Both the position numbers and the translations under genes were made by a program. A model generated the notes under the pieces. The model was not told where the DNA came from. It was given only the letters and a program-made list of their open reading frames with translations, and searched no databases. A DNA stretch of 64,000 bases from Prosapia bicincta (lineage: Eukaryota; Arthropoda; Insecta; Hemiptera; Cercopidae), in contig JBAIZL010000003.1 of assembly GCA_036971475.1 (NCBI GenBank), positions 86,155,542-86,219,541 on the forward strand, written 5' to 3'. Positions 35,692 through 50,843 of this stretch are shown here, piece by piece (position 1 is the first letter of the stretch; each line of letters opens with the position of its first letter).

Positions 35692-38600
35692 CTGAAACAA
35701 AATAGTAAATATACTTTAAATTGCAAGTATAATATTTTTCTACTTTCCAATAGTAAGGTCTTTTTTAAGATATTTTCAAGTGATGGCATAAATATGTAAG
35801 TAAACCTCTTCAGTGGTTATAAAGTGCATAAATCTATTTCCACAACATTATTAAATTGACTTGATTACATTTTATGTTTCAATCTGCAACTATAACTACT
35901 AGTTTATTCACTTTAACGTAAAATAATATGTAAATACTTTGCTATAAAAGTATTCATTTTTTGTCTAAATAAGCGTATCCATTTCAGGGGATAGGTTCCA
36001 TTATTAACTTAGGCCGTAAATGACATTGCGGTTATTTCAGGATAGGATGGGGAAATTATTGTAAGTGATTTTAAGGCGTTTTGAGGTAAAAATGTGAAAG
36101 AGTACATGGGAGTTGTAATGTAATTAAGTGTTGGAATGTTTGTATATTCTATGTTGTAATTGAATGGATACAATTAAATAAAAATAACAAACTCCATATG
36201 TCAAAAAGTACACAATTTACAATAATTTTAAATTACATATAACACATGTATAAATAAATATCTAATTACATTATAATTTTCATAATCATTTGACATCATT
36301 ACTCTAAAAACGTTTTAAAAACCAATGTCTAATCAAGTTGAATGTGTGTATCAAGTTTAAACATAACTGGCTCATTTTCAGTTCTAAATCATTACCTGAT
36401 AACAGAATTTATGTGATCATAGCCTATTTCCTTTTTGCTTAAAACACAAAAACTCACCAGCTGTTATAAATCATATTTACATTAAGTCTTATCTATTCTC
36501 TAGTTAAATATTACATGTTAGGTTATGTTACAGTTTTTTACTGTGCATAAAGATAAAATGTTATTGTTGAATTATTTTATCAATTATTAATTTCATTAGA
36601 TCAATACTATAATAATGATATATTTGTATTCCAATTTTTTTAATGAAAACTCTTTTAGGCGCTTTTATCCCTTTTAAAGAACCTACTTCAACTGAATCTG
36701 CTAAATAAAATTTTTATTCAGCAATTTTGTCAACAATTAATAAAGATTTTATATTAAGTAGATTACAATAAACTTTTATTAACTATGTTCTTCAAATGAA
36801 GCACTCATTTCTGTTCCCCAGTCCCTCTGAATGCCCTCAATGTATTTTTTAAATTAAAACAATTTTGTAAGGCCTATTTCCTGTTATAATGGTAGAAATA
36901 CTAATGAATTGCACAAGACAATTGATGCTTTTAATAATTTATTTTGTCATTTCGATCACGATATGAGAAAATAACTTTTTCACACAGCCCTTACCAAGGC
37001 ACTAAGATTATATAAAATGCATTAATTTAATTGTACAAAAAATATAAATATGATCAAACATTGTCAAAAACATCCTAAATAAATGTTTCACATGTTATTA
37101 AAACATAGTACAAAATTATTCTAATGTATGTATGTTTTATATAATCTTAGTGTCTTGATAAGCACAAACTCAAGACACTGATTATCTGGCCCTTGTTGTG
37201 CTTAACCTTTGCATAATGTCTTTCTGCCTTTTGACGGTTTATCTTTTCTGATTCATGCACAAAACAAGTGATACTAATAAAACTTTTACCAGAACAAAAT
37301 TTCATCACGACTCCTACCACACAGATTTCCCTTTTGTTGTATTTCTTTTTATTCCCAATGTTCATTCTAGCAAACACCCCAAGTATCTAAGGTGTTAAAG
37401 TTTATTTCGTTAGCCTACATAAGAACTTTTTATGAAATTTACAAAACATACATGATAACAAAATAAGAGCATACTAATGAACAAACTGAATTCAATAGAG
37501 ATACACTTTTTGACCACATCATCTGAAGAGATTTTGTTTATGACTAATGTAAATATATTATTAGGGTTGGTAACACTTCATCTTTTTGTTTATGGAATAT
37601 ATTTTTTATCTCTACAAAACACAAATTTTTAAAATTATATAATAGCAGTTAGAAGAAATTTAAATGTTAACAAATTCTTTCACTTTTGTGGTTGATGCTG
37701 CAACAGGAACACAGATTTGGCCTCTTTTACAGGTTTTGTCACTTTAACTCAAGGTCATTTAACTGTTTCAAAGAAGTGTGACATTCAACAGACATTTATA
37801 GTGAGCCAAATACAATTTTGGTGTTAGTTTTTTACCAAACAAGCAACCAGTATAATGAAATACAATATTTTTTATATTTAAAACAAAGAGCAAAATTGAG
37901 TTATTATTAATGTTGATAGTTGTAGAACAAGTATTCGAAGAGTCATCAAGCACGCTGGACGTACCTCTCCAAAAGTAACAACTTTGTGCAATAGTTACTC
38001 AAGAAAGACTACACTTTGTACAGTACTTGTTTTAGTTAAAACGTGTAACCAAACATTAGTGATAGTTTCTACACATTGCTTGTACAGGAAGGTCAGCATC
38101 AGTAAAATAAGATGGTAATTTTGCTTTCTAACTAATATTCCCTTTACCCTACTTGACTCCAATTGAAATGCTCTATAAACCATTTATAGGGATAAGAGAT
38201 TATTGAAAAATAAATATTTTCTGTCAAAGTTTGAAAAAGGCCCAAGAAAGAGACTAATGAAACTGTATGTATGTTTTCTTTAATGCTGAGTCTTGGAAAT
38301 TGTAATAAAATGAAGAAAATCCATTTCAATTATTCAAAATTATTAAACTAAAAATAGATTACAATGAAAATATTGATTGGAAAGAACCCCAATACCACAG
38401 AAATAATAACAAATAAAATAAGTTACTTAAGATTGTTTTATTTGTTATTTTTGTGGTATTGGGGTTCTTTTTAATATTTTCATTGTAATATATTGTACCA
38501 CTGTGCCTTGATATTGTGTATAAATAGATATTAAAATGAAAAATAATATGTTTGAAATAGAATAGAAATCAAAACAGTGAAATTAATCAAGGTGAAGAAA

Positions 38601-41600
38601 ACCCATTTTACAGCATTGTTCAATTATAAACAGTCTAAAATATGGTGTATTACCACAAAAAGCACAAGATTCAGATGGCCATTCAGTTTTAATTAAGATC
38701 CCTCATTTCAGCAAACAAGTAAGAACTAATACCAATACTTGATTTTAATAAGTAATACTTTTATTGTTTTAATTTTTAAAATCTGAAAAATTTTAAAACA
38801 TAAAAATGCCATTGGGTTTTACCTTTTGGAAAATATAGCATCTTCTTCTTGAACTGGTTTAAAGTCAGGTTTTGGAGGTTCCTCAGATTCTTCATCTTGA
38901 TCTCCTGTGTCATTAGATTGTGGAGGAGCTTTCACATTGGCAAAAGTAAATGGCTGTGAACTGGATAACATTAAGACAAAACATTCATTAAATAATAAGT
39001 TTAACAATTAATATTAACACAGTTAATAAGCTGTTTGTTTCTATAATTAATATTAACTATAAATAAATTGCACACATTCACAATAAATGCTTAATTTATT
39101 CAAATACTTTTCAATAACAATGTCATCACCCTTAGTGAATATTATTACAGTTTACAAATTATAATGTTATTGAATATATTAAGTATTTATTGTGAGTTCA
39201 TGTCTGATTTATTATTAACATTAATATAGGTAATAATTTATGAGTCATCTAATATTTTTCTAACATTATTTAAATAGAAGCACATTCACAGTTAGTAGAA
39301 AATAAACTGTCATTCTCAGTTTAAAAAACTACTTAGCTGTACTCATAATGAGCCAAATATTTTGTTGACATTCTATAAATTTAGCTAATTTGTTAAAAAT
39401 CACATCGTCATTCAGATTATTTATATCCAACTAGTTTATATTTTGTTATATGGTATAAAAATTATATTTGCTTAATATAATTAGAAGCATTTTTTTATAA
39501 AAACTTCTAGAAAGAAACGTGACAGAATAACGGGCTATATAATGGGAATAACAGAAAGTATTTGGATTATTTTCTTTAAATCTTTGACAGGCTTTAAATA
39601 AAATAGAAAATTAATATTAAAACAATTATTAAAATGTATGTTTAATTTTTACTTTTTTAGAATCATCTTGATAATTGAGGCATTATTCCTCATACCAGGA
39701 CAAGTTTTCAAATCCCATTTCATATAGTATTGCTGTCGTTGAATTTAAATCACTCATGGTTTTTACTTAAAGCGACTCGTTAGTTTAGGAGCAGATCAAG
39801 CAATTTGTGAATAACACTTAGGTCTTAGTGCAGGACTGTAAGGATAGTTATTGAAAATATCCACGTCTTATTACTCTAAGAGCTGTTGGGTCGCTTAAGC
39901 ATTGTAAGGAGGGCTTCACACAGACTGACACCTTCAACTCAGTAGACAGACCTCGTAGGGAAAAAGATGAATAGCACTTTAGTTAACTAATCACTGTTTG
40001 GAAAAGGAAGAAGAATACTTGATTCTAAAAAAGTTTTCATTTATAACCATCCTTTCTCATAGGGCTTATGCAATCTAACAGCTCACTGAGTATTGTCGAT
40101 CACCTGCTACGCATTCTCGAGCAAGCACTGGGTAACTTCCAACTTAAACTGCAAAAGTGGTTAGAAGAACAGTGCTTCCAAAATAACAAGGAGTTAGAAG
40201 AAAACATCAATATAATTTAAATACATTACGGTAAACATTTTATGAAGAGGGTATTGGAAAAGTTTATTACAAGTATGACAAATGTCTCAATCATTGACGT
40301 AATTGTATATACAGTAGAGTCTCGCCTATCTGACAGCCATAAAAAATTTTAAAAATAAAGACAAATGATCTGCTTGTTAGGAAGCGACTAGTTCTAGTCA
40401 TCACTAAGAGTAGACTATATCTCAGCTGTCACGCCACACTTCCTAGCTTTTGTCGCAAGGTGTTACTGTTTCTAGTGAGTGGGTGTTACTTTTTTGTTTT
40501 GAGTCCATTATTGTTGTGTTGTTGTTTTATTATTGTTTTTATTGATAGATTTATTATTATACTATTATGACAATGAAAAGAAAGGAGGTTGTTGTATCAA
40601 GCCAACAAAAACTTGAGGCAATAGAAAGATTCGATAAAGGAAAGATAATGCAGAAGGTTGATGTTCACTAAGGTGTGGGATGGTCAACAGTAGAAGATTG
40701 GAAATAGGAAAATTATGTTCTTCAAGAGTATCTGAAAGAGCATAAATGGAGAGAAAAAAAATTGTGATTACCAACAAGAAAGTGAGGATTTGTATTTATG
40801 GTTTATCCAGTTCAGAGACAAAGGTGTTCATATTTCCTGCAAGATAAGCTTTGCATTTTCGGAATGAAGGTGATGCAGAACTCATAGCAAGGGTGTTATG
40901 GTTTCACAAGTGAAAAACATTGTGGATTTTGCCAAATATATATCATCTAACTTTGAAGAAATTATTGAATTTCATAAGAGATTCCAACTCTTTATTTAAA
41001 AAAGAAAGCGTAACTGGTGATGAAATTTTCAACTGTGATGAGACTTTACTTTAAGCCGTTGCCTAATAAGAGCCTTGCAGCCCAAACAGAAAAATCAGCC
41101 CTTGGCTATAAATGTAGCAAAGAAAGGGTAACTGGTGATGAAATTTTCAACTGTGATGTGACAGGGCTTTACTTTAAGCCGTTGCCTAATAAGAGCCTTG
41201 CAGCCCAAACAGAAAAATCAGCCCTTGGCTATAAATGTAGCAAAGAAAGGGTAACTGGTGATGAAATTTTCAACTGTGATGAGACAGGGCTTTACTTTAA
41301 GCCGTTGCCTAATAAGAGCCTTGCAGCCCAAACAGAAAAATCAGCCCTTGGCTATAAATGTAGCAAAGAAAGGGTAACTGGTGATGAAATTTTCAACTGT
41401 GATGTGACAGGGCTTACTTAACTTTAAGTCATTGCCTAATAAGAGCCTTGCAGCCCAAACAGAAAAATCAGCCCTTGGCTATAAATGTAGCAAAGAAAGG
41501 GTAACAATTCTGGCAGCAAACCATAAAATAGATCTCCTAATGATCGGGAAATCAAAACCTCCATGAGCATTCAAAGCAGTTTAAAAAATATTTCCAAAGA

Positions 41601-44600
41601 TTTATTTTTTAAGGAAATTATTTCCACAGATACTAAAAAAGAAACAATCTTCCAAGAAAAGCTGTATTACTGATAGACAATGCACCCAAGTGAAGAGGAA
41701 CTTCAAGATCGTTACATCAAGGTCATCATTGGCCACTACATTGTATCAGCCACCACCAAATGTATCAGCCAATTGCCAAACAATGGATCATGTGACTTGG
41801 AAACCCTGGCCCTAGACCACTTTTGGCTCTTCAACAAGATCAGGTATTTTGTTTAGACATTCCATCCAGAATATATCGAATCCAACACTGCAAGGATTTT
41901 AAGCACACTGTAACTTTGATTCAACAACTGTAGCACCGATACTAGATCACTGTATTTTTGTGTTTACTTCCTCCACAGAATCTATTAGGTGATAAAAAAT
42001 CTTTTGAAAGGTTGCATATTTTCTAGACAACCAGCAAACTTTGAAGCTCAACAGGAAAATTTGTCTAAAAATAACAGGAGGCTTTTATAATGTTTTATTA
42101 TTTGCCGAATGCTTGATGATCTCATTGTCCATTGCATAGGACAAATTGGAGCTATGTACTTTTTAAAGCAGTGTTTTCTTTTACATTTATGGTTTGAAAA
42201 ATATGGAAACTTTTTGAAGATGCTTTAATTATGCTGATCAAATCCTTTGCCAGGTTCATGATTTCTCTCACTTCAGAACTCGTGCAGACTATCTTAGACT
42301 GTCGGCTTCAAAGAATGAGCAGTACAGTGAAGGTACATTGCAAAAGGTTCCAAATCACTTATCTGTGGCCTCTAAACTTACCGCTAATGTCAGCCGCCCC
42401 ATAGTTAATTATTTTACTTTGGATATCACGGGACATGCTCTTATAACCTGTACAGACCATCTACTCATTTAGATCGGGAATATCAGTTTTCCTCAATTTC
42501 AGAAATTGCCAAAATTTTTGAGGTCAACTCCTCATTTCCGCAGACAGAAAATCATTAGGAGGGTAGTAACATCAATGAAGTAAATATGACTATAGGACCT
42601 TCATTTCAGCGTTGAACAACTATATTCTGGCTAGAAAAGAAGTTAGTTTCATACTCTATTTGTGAGGTTCTGAGTGTTCACGCTATCTAAATCTTCAAGA
42701 GGTTTCTTCCAGTTTGAGAAATCAGCAAGAATAAAAACCATCCTCTTTTTTCCTTCCTAAATTTTAGTAGTCCTTTACTATCTGCTTCTTAACAAGTCTT
42801 ACAGAATTCCTTACTAACAGCAGTGTCCCATTCAATCCATGTAAGAGATGTAATCCAAAACTTCTGGAAAGTTCTTCCTTTATACGCAGAACCCTTCTTG
42901 TTAGCAGAAGTGAGTGTTGAGGGTGAAGACGTAGCGATAACTGAAAATTTTCAACCTAAGATGTTCCAGCTGTTGCTTCGTTCTCCAGGCATAGATTTTT
43001 CACAATAAATCTATCCACCTTGATCGAACAGTAATATCATAGACACAAAACACTACTTCATAACACTTTAACACATTCAGCACGGCGGCGATATTGGAGA
43101 TCTCATCAAACTACTGTCTGTTTTTTCGTTAACTTCCACTTAAGACTGCAGTGGAATCATTGAAATGCTACGCGGGTTGCATACCTTGTCATTGAATCTA
43201 ATTATCGTGTCCGTTGTTTTCATCTCAATTTTATTTCTACCATATACAGGTTTATTGGGGACATCAAAACAGTGCCCCACTGTATTAGACATTAAAATAT
43301 TGTTTTATTTATCGGGTCACAATAAAAAAAAGAAATACAAATGATAAAATACCATATGACAAATAATAAAACATAATAAAAAACAAATAATAAAAAAGAC
43401 AGAAAAAAAGATAATTTACATATAAATCTAAAGTACCTGCTACTAAAACATACTACATACTAAAATAACCACCCAACTTGGAATTTTGTTTCTGTTTGTG
43501 TTATCTGTTTCAAAAAGTGATAGAGTTCGATAATGTAAACGCAAACATAGATAATGCATATGTCACGTCTGAGACTATTTATAGTTGAGATTAGCTGATA
43601 TTTGTTTACTACAACTTTATGATGCCACATTAGGTTTTCGGGCATCCAAGCATTTTGTCAATGACTCATATTTACAGTAGTCTGTTCCCACCTCAAGTAG
43701 GTTCATTCACTCTAATAGGACAGTTATTGTTTATTCTTGCGTTAGTTCAGAAAGCTTAGTTTATTTTTATGAACATTGTTATTACCGGATATTTTGCCGT
43801 GTTAAGTGGTTAAAAGTAAAAAACATCAAAACATAAATGTTAAACCAAATTAAATCTGTCCATAAAACTCCCTAAAGCATTGTTTCAGTTGAAGCATCAA
43901 AAAGTTAACTTGGGATGGTCAGATTTAAAAACAACTCAGCCACGATGTGTTCCAAACTCTTCTGAAGCACTGACGTAAAAATCAACCTTTATACAAACAC
44001 TTAACGACACTAGAGAAGTTTTAATTAAACTGGGCGTGAGCATGCCGGTGCACTCGCTGTCTTTCAGAAGGGAAGCGCACTGGCACGCTCTCTGTGCCTC
44101 GTAAGGGAACCCAGAGCATGCCGGTGCGCTCGCTGTCTTTCAGAAGGGAAGCGCACTGGCACACTCTCTGTGCCTCGTAAGGGAACCCAGAGCATGCCGG
44201 TGCGCTCGCTGTCTTTCAGAAGGGAAGCGCACTAGCACGCTCTCTGTGCCTCGTAAGGGAACCCAGAGCATGCCGGTGCGCTCGCTGTCTTTCAGAAGGG
44301 AAGCGCACTGGCACACTCTCTGTGCCTCGTAAGGGAACCCAGAGCATGCCGGTGCGCTCGCTGTCTTTCAGAAGGGAAGCGCACTGGCACACTCTCTGTG
44401 CCTCGTAAGGGAACCCAGAGCATGCCGGTGCGCTCGCTGACTTTCAGAAGGGAAGCGCACTGGCACGCTCTCTGTGCCTCGTAAGGGAACCCAGAGCATG
44501 CCGGTGCGCTCGCAGTCTTTCAGAAGGGAAGCGCACTGGCACACTCTCTGTGCCTCGTAAGGGAACCCAGAGCATGCCGGTGCGCTCGCTGACTTTCAGA

Positions 44601-47600
44601 AGGGAAGCGCACTGGCACGCTCTCTGTGCCTCGTAAGGGAACCCAGTGTATGCCGGTGCGCTCGCTGACTTTCAGAAGGGAAGCGCACTGGCACGCTCTC
44701 TGTGCCTCGTAAGGGAACCCAGAGCATGCCGGTGCGCTCGCTGACTTTCAGAAGGGAAGCGCACTGGCACTCTCTCTGTGCCTCGTAAGGGAACCCAGTG
44801 TATGCCGGTGCGCTCGCTGACTTTCAGAAGGGAAGCGCACTGGCACGCTCTCTGTGCCTCGTAAGGGAACCCAGTGTATGCCGGTGCGCTCGCTGACTTT
44901 CAGAAGGGAAGCGCACTGGCACGCTCTCTGTGCCCCGTAAGGGAACCCAGAGCATGCCGGTGCGCTCGCTGACTTTCAGAAGGGAAGCGCACTGGCACGC
45001 TCTCTGTGCCTCGTAAGGGAACCCAGAGCATGCCGGTGCGCTCGCTGACTTTCAGAAGGGAAGCGCACTGGCACGCTCTCTGTGCCTCGTAAGGGAACCC
45101 AGTGTATGCCGGTGCGCTCGCTGACTTTCAGAAGGGAAGCGCACTGGCACGCTCTCTGTGCCTCGTAAGGGAACCCAGTGTATGCCGGTGCGCTAGCTGT
45201 GCTGAACATGTTAACTAATATAAATGGGAATAATAGTAATAAAATTATTCTCCACTTGCATTGAATTTAAATAAATATGTTACTGTCAAGCCAAATAGCG
45301 AGGGAACTATTGACAGTCTATTTCTGGCTGATGCAAGCATAGTTTGATACTTCACCATCGTAGCAGTACTGTCCAATCGGTGGGCAGTTCTACAGTAATT
45401 GAATAACAAACTGCAGATATCATTGATAGATATATATCACCTTATATTATGTTACGTTAGTACGTAATATAAATTTCTTATGTAGGTTCTTTTGTAATTT
45501 GAGTAATCGAGTTCGTTAACTATAAGAATCGGTCAACTGCAAATTGATTTCTCCTACGTTTTTTAGAAATAGATATCTCTAAAAATAGATACTTTTAACA
45601 TTTTCAAATATATACACATTCAACCTGTACTATCTTGGAAGTTAAATACAAATTTTAATGTTACACTTTCTTTGTAAAATACCATAGCTACAATAATAGT
45701 GTTCCAATAATTAGGGTGAAACTTAAATAATCCCAGTTGATATTTTTTTTCTAATACTATTTTACTATTAAAATTGTTTGCTATTTTACCATTTACACCC
45801 AATTTTCTTCGGGGGGTTAGCTCCTATAAGCTAAGATTGGAGGGGGCTTTAAGCCCCTCCAGTCTGTGCCTATGTATAACACTTATACATTTATGACAAT
45901 CTTGACAGTAAATATAAAGTCACAGGGGATGTAAAAGGTATCAATAATAACCCCAGTAGGGTTTACTTCTCACTCACTGCAGTTGGTCAACAGCTTTCCT
46001 ACAAGGATCAGTAAAATTAATTACTAAAAAGAGTTACATACATATAATTTAAATATATAACGCAGATGGATCAATTTAATTATTTTTACTCAGAAGTTTA
46101 AAAAAACATTAAAATGAATTCATGTTAGTATTTTAACACCCAGTGAACTTACCTTGCTCCGAATGAGAAAAGTTTTGGCTGAGCTGACGCCTTATCACCA
46201 AAAGAAAAATTTTCAGCGGGTTTGTTTAATGTACTGGTTGGTGTTGTGAATGGATTTACCATTAAACTTGCAGGATCAGGTTTTCTTAACAGAACGGATT
46301 GTCCTGTTGAAGCTGATGAACCAATATCGTTAAATAATGAAGATTGTAGTGCTGCACCACTACTATGCCTCTCTTTCGGTGTTTCTACGTCAATACTTTC
46401 CCTATTTTGTGTGTTTTTAAAAAGTGACAGAGGACTTTTGTTTTCAGTTTTACCATTTATAAAATTTGCTAAACTTCTCTTATCTTTGATTTCCTTTAAA
46501 AACCTAAAACAGAAAATTTAATTTATGTACAACTTAATTTACATGAATAAGAAATTATAACTATATTTACTAAAAGTCAGTTATTTAAAAAAAAAATTTT
46601 ATTAGTCTTGGTTTCATCAAATTTTTTAGGAAAAGAAATTTATTAAACGTTTAGGTTTACATGTGTGCTAAAAATAGTAATAACAAAAAAGGGGTGGTAA
46701 AATAACAAGATTGTCATTTTCTCAAAATCTATTTCACTAGGCTTCAAAGTATTTCATTCTTATTCAGCCTATTCTATTCAAAAACCTCCATGACACACTA
46801 CAGATTTTAAAGCCAACACTGTTCTAATTTATAGAATACTAGTGAAAAGACTTTATGGAATTTCATCCAACCCGTCATTTGTTGTCTTTTTTATTTAAGG
46901 AGAGTTAGAGAAGACTGTGTCTGGAACCTGATTGCTCGATGCATGCGCATAGAAATTTTAAAGCACTACCACTACACCCAGACATAAATTCACCACGACT
47001 CATAAACATTTCCCGCCTACCACACGAATTTTAAAAAGTAGTGTAACTTACTTATGAGACATCCCCTGTACACAAGATTTGTAATTAATACTCCTGACAA
47101 TAAAAATTCCATTGTAGTCATGAAACACAATATTAAGAAAACCAAAGTTGAGGTTAGTTTTTTGGATTTTTCTACTGGATTGGTAGAGCATTCATTTCAT
47201 TGTCTTAGCAACAATTTGTCACCGTATATTGACCCCACTGAATACTTGGGTTGTGAGCAACATCCAAGTGAATGCATTTGTTTAGTGACAGATATAATGC
47301 TGTTTTGTTGAAAAATAATCAGCTTCATATCAAATTTTGTTCCTCTTTTGTTCAAAACATTAGTTAAACCCTTTTCTTTACACAAGAACCCCTTTCTTTA
47401 CATATGAGATTCCTATTATTTCTGCAACCTTTTTTTGACAAGCACTATCATTTTAACTTTTAAAGTTCACTAGTTGATGTACAAAAATTTTGTACCATCT
47501 TCTTGGCCTATCTGAAAACATTTATACATTATACATGTTATAACAGTATCAATTCCAACGGTATTCTTTAAAATTTTGTTACTTTGCACAAACCTTAATT

Positions 47601-50600
47601 TTTAACCAAAATTTCAGACAAGTGCTCGCATTAGTAACACGTTTTTCAGACATTCCGTTCCAAACAAATATCCAATTACATAGAAGTACGCCTTAACCAA
47701 TCACTTGCAAACATAGGTGATAAAAATTACCTCCCTATAACATAGTACAATTTGTCCATTTAAAAATTAACTTTTTTATCAAGTCTTGTATTCTTTTATG
47801 ACACATGTAATAAACACAAAGCCTAAAACAATGTCACAAAATTTGTTTTGTAAAACACAGTAATACTTTAATGTGAGAGTTGGTTTTATCATATTATTTT
47901 CTTCGAAAACTTTCATTGGAAAAAAATAAAGTAAAAATTACATAACTTTTGGTTTATTGTGATTAACAATATTTATATCAAAACTATATACCAACAATTA
48001 AACTTGTTAAATCAACAGATTGTTTTCAGCTACAGCATTATTAAATAAAAGAACCTAGCTGAATTAACACAAACAATTGCTAAACTAAGACCTACTCTTA
48101 CTGATATTATTTCTTATCTTTAAATATCCAGTTTTAAATTAATATATTGTACATATGATGAGCAAAATAACTTTGTTAACCATGCAACAGTACAGATATT
48201 ATTTTGTCATAGTTTTTTTGCATAAATGAAGATCCAAAATGGAAGAGATTTGAAATCTGTATTAAATGAAAGAAGGTTTCTACAAAACTATTTTTTTTTA
48301 AATCGTGATATTTGTAAAAAAAGGTATTTTAAACATTAAAAGTTAAACACTAGACCCAACACCTTTTAACATTATAACTAATCTTAGGTGTTATAACCAA
48401 ACTAGGTAAAATAACTAGCCAAAGATGAAGTAGTTTTTTTTTTAAGAATATTCAGGATTTATCATACAAAGTTTTCCATTCCAATAATTTTGTGGTAATG
48501 TTTATACATTTTTATTTATATTTGACTTCCCACTTTAAAATATTAAAACATTTGGTTGGTCAAATTTATGAATGCACGCCTTGAGAACCAAGAATGAACT
48601 GAAGAAAAAGAATCGAACTAAAGCCCTTAAACAACTACTTCAGTTCAACAATTAATGTGATGACTTTAGATAATTTCTTTTGCTTCAATACAGGTACAAT
48701 GGAATCTTTTAAAACCATGATGTTAACCAACTGCATCTTCATTTAGATACAGTAACCCTTCAATCTATATTACATACCATAAATCTCACAACACATTTTG
48801 ATTCTATAACCTCTTAAGATAATATAATTTATACATCAGATATAATTGAAAAGTTATGTTTTGGTATTTAAGGTGGTGAGTTGAATTTATTTATAATTTT
48901 ATTATGTGATATGCCATTTGGTCTGGCTTTCTTTCCATGTACAGAGATTTACTGTTCTTTGTGAAGGGTACTTTAATGGACAATAAGTTCCTTGCAATAA
49001 ACATAATTAACTCATCTTAGGCTGCGGACATACAGAAGGCAACTGGTGACGACAACGCAAAGTGAAGTTGCTTTTTCACACCATGCGAAGTTGAATGCAC
49101 ATATTCATAGCGAAGTGATAGCAATTCGACTAGCGAGTGACACAGAAACTAGAGTTGTTCAAGTCACGACATGCTGTAAACTCGTTGCTCAGTTGCCAGC
49201 TATTTGTTGTGTATACATTTCTCAAGAATGCTATTGTATTTAAATAATTATTATTTTTATTTGTATTTTTGTTTCTTTGAATAGTTTTTTTATTATACTG
49301 GTATAGTATGTGAGAAAAACAAAATATTGCTGGTGCTGGTCATTATTTGTGTATCCAACAACTTCAAGACGATACGATTGATTACCAACAATTTCAAAAT
49401 CGGCACTCAACTGTAAAATTTTATTTGCTTAAAAACTAATTTTTATTTCCTTGCAATGTAATGTTATTTGAAGTTTTGCAGTTATACATAAAAAGAAATA
49501 CATAAATGAGCAATTAACCTTAGCTGAGTGTTATTGTTAATCTTTCTCCAGCTGAAATCGGTTGTCGCCAAATAGATTTTTTTCTTGATGATCTCAAATA
49601 CATGACTTAAAAGGTAGTTGTAACTGCTAATGATGATACAATAATAATTAAAAAATTGATCTGGGTAATTTCGTGGATTCTGCACAGCAATGTATTGGCT
49701 TTGTCTTGCATTAATAACATTGTAGTGGCGTACACTGAATTGTCTTTTGTTGTAACGTTTTTGTAGCTTCCTTCTTAAAATATACACAAGGACGGAATCC
49801 TTCTCTGATGACGACATAACTGACAACTAACCTAGCAATTTTATATGAACAATCTTGTAAACCGACAAGCAACTTTTGTAATAGCAACTCTAGTTTATGT
49901 TTTGTTGCGATCACCAGTTGTTTTCTGTATGTTCGCAGCCTTACACTACAGTTATTTGTTTATAGAGTTAAATCTCTCATTAGGCTATTGATAGAAAGCA
50001 GTATTTTATTAATTGATTGTATTCGCATGCGCCCTCTATTGCTAGGTTATGTTTTTTTAATTGTTAATGTTCTTACAACTCAATTATATCTGAAATTCTC
50101 ATATTTCCTCTCAATTTTATTGTTTAATTATCCTTTCTATATTTCAAAGCACAAAAATGATTGCAAATACCAAAGTCTACATGTCTCTTCATGTCACCTA
50201 GTATCAAAATATATTTTGTTTACAAATTGAATATCAAACATATTTTTACAATAAATTCTTTAATACTTCCTTCTTCAATCTTACATACAATCAACCCTAT
50301 CTCTGTCCCATCATGAATATAATGTTATTTTAGGTTGTATGTAAATTATATATATATATTCTTGATATTTTACGTTATCCATTTTTTTCCGTTGCACTGA
50401 CTTTATGAAGTTAATATATTACTATTTTAAGTAATTTTATCCACCATTAAGTGCAATGATTTTACCTTGAGTGATATATATATGAAGTTAATATATTACT
50501 ATTGTAAGTAATTTTATCCACCATTAAGTGCAATGATTTTACCTTGTGTGATGAGGCACCATTCGGTCACTTGACCATTGTCGAATCACTGACATTGTCA

Positions 50601-50774
50601 TGAGTGATTCGACAATGGTCAAGTGACCGAAAGGTGCCTCATCACACAAGGTAAAACCATTGCACTTAATGGTGGATAAAATTACTTACAATAGTAATAT
50701 ATTAACTTCATAAAGTCAGTGCAACGGAAAAACTTATCCATTGTTTTTCCGTTGCACTGACTTTATATATTAAC

Positions 50775-50843
<69 letters not shown>

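Larger units (their letters stand above)
43072..45210. mobile_element. piggyBac-like element flanked by TTAA, carrying a minisatellite
   Basis: TTAA at 43068-43071 and 45211-45214 flank inverted termini cacattcagcacggc (left) and the complement of catgttcagcacagc (right). The TTAA duplication is diagnostic of piggyBac-type transposition. The element has no transposase. It contains the dispersed repeat B (43440-43710) and a GC-rich 76-bp array. Lies in a NUP50 intron. Confidence 0.75.

Noticed and set aside
41017..41421. 134-codon open frame as a repetitive protein gene
   Set aside because: It is the tandemly duplicated catalytic segment of a Tigger pseudogene and is closed by stops on both sides.
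44976..45209. 77-codon - strand frame with repeated peptide
   Set aside because: By-product of a 76-bp minisatellite whose period is not a multiple of three.
45919..47073. acaggggatgt / acatcccctgt inverted pair flanking a NUP50 exon
   Set aside because: Only 11 bp over 1.15 kb and the interval contains a conserved exon; probably chance or unrelated remnants.
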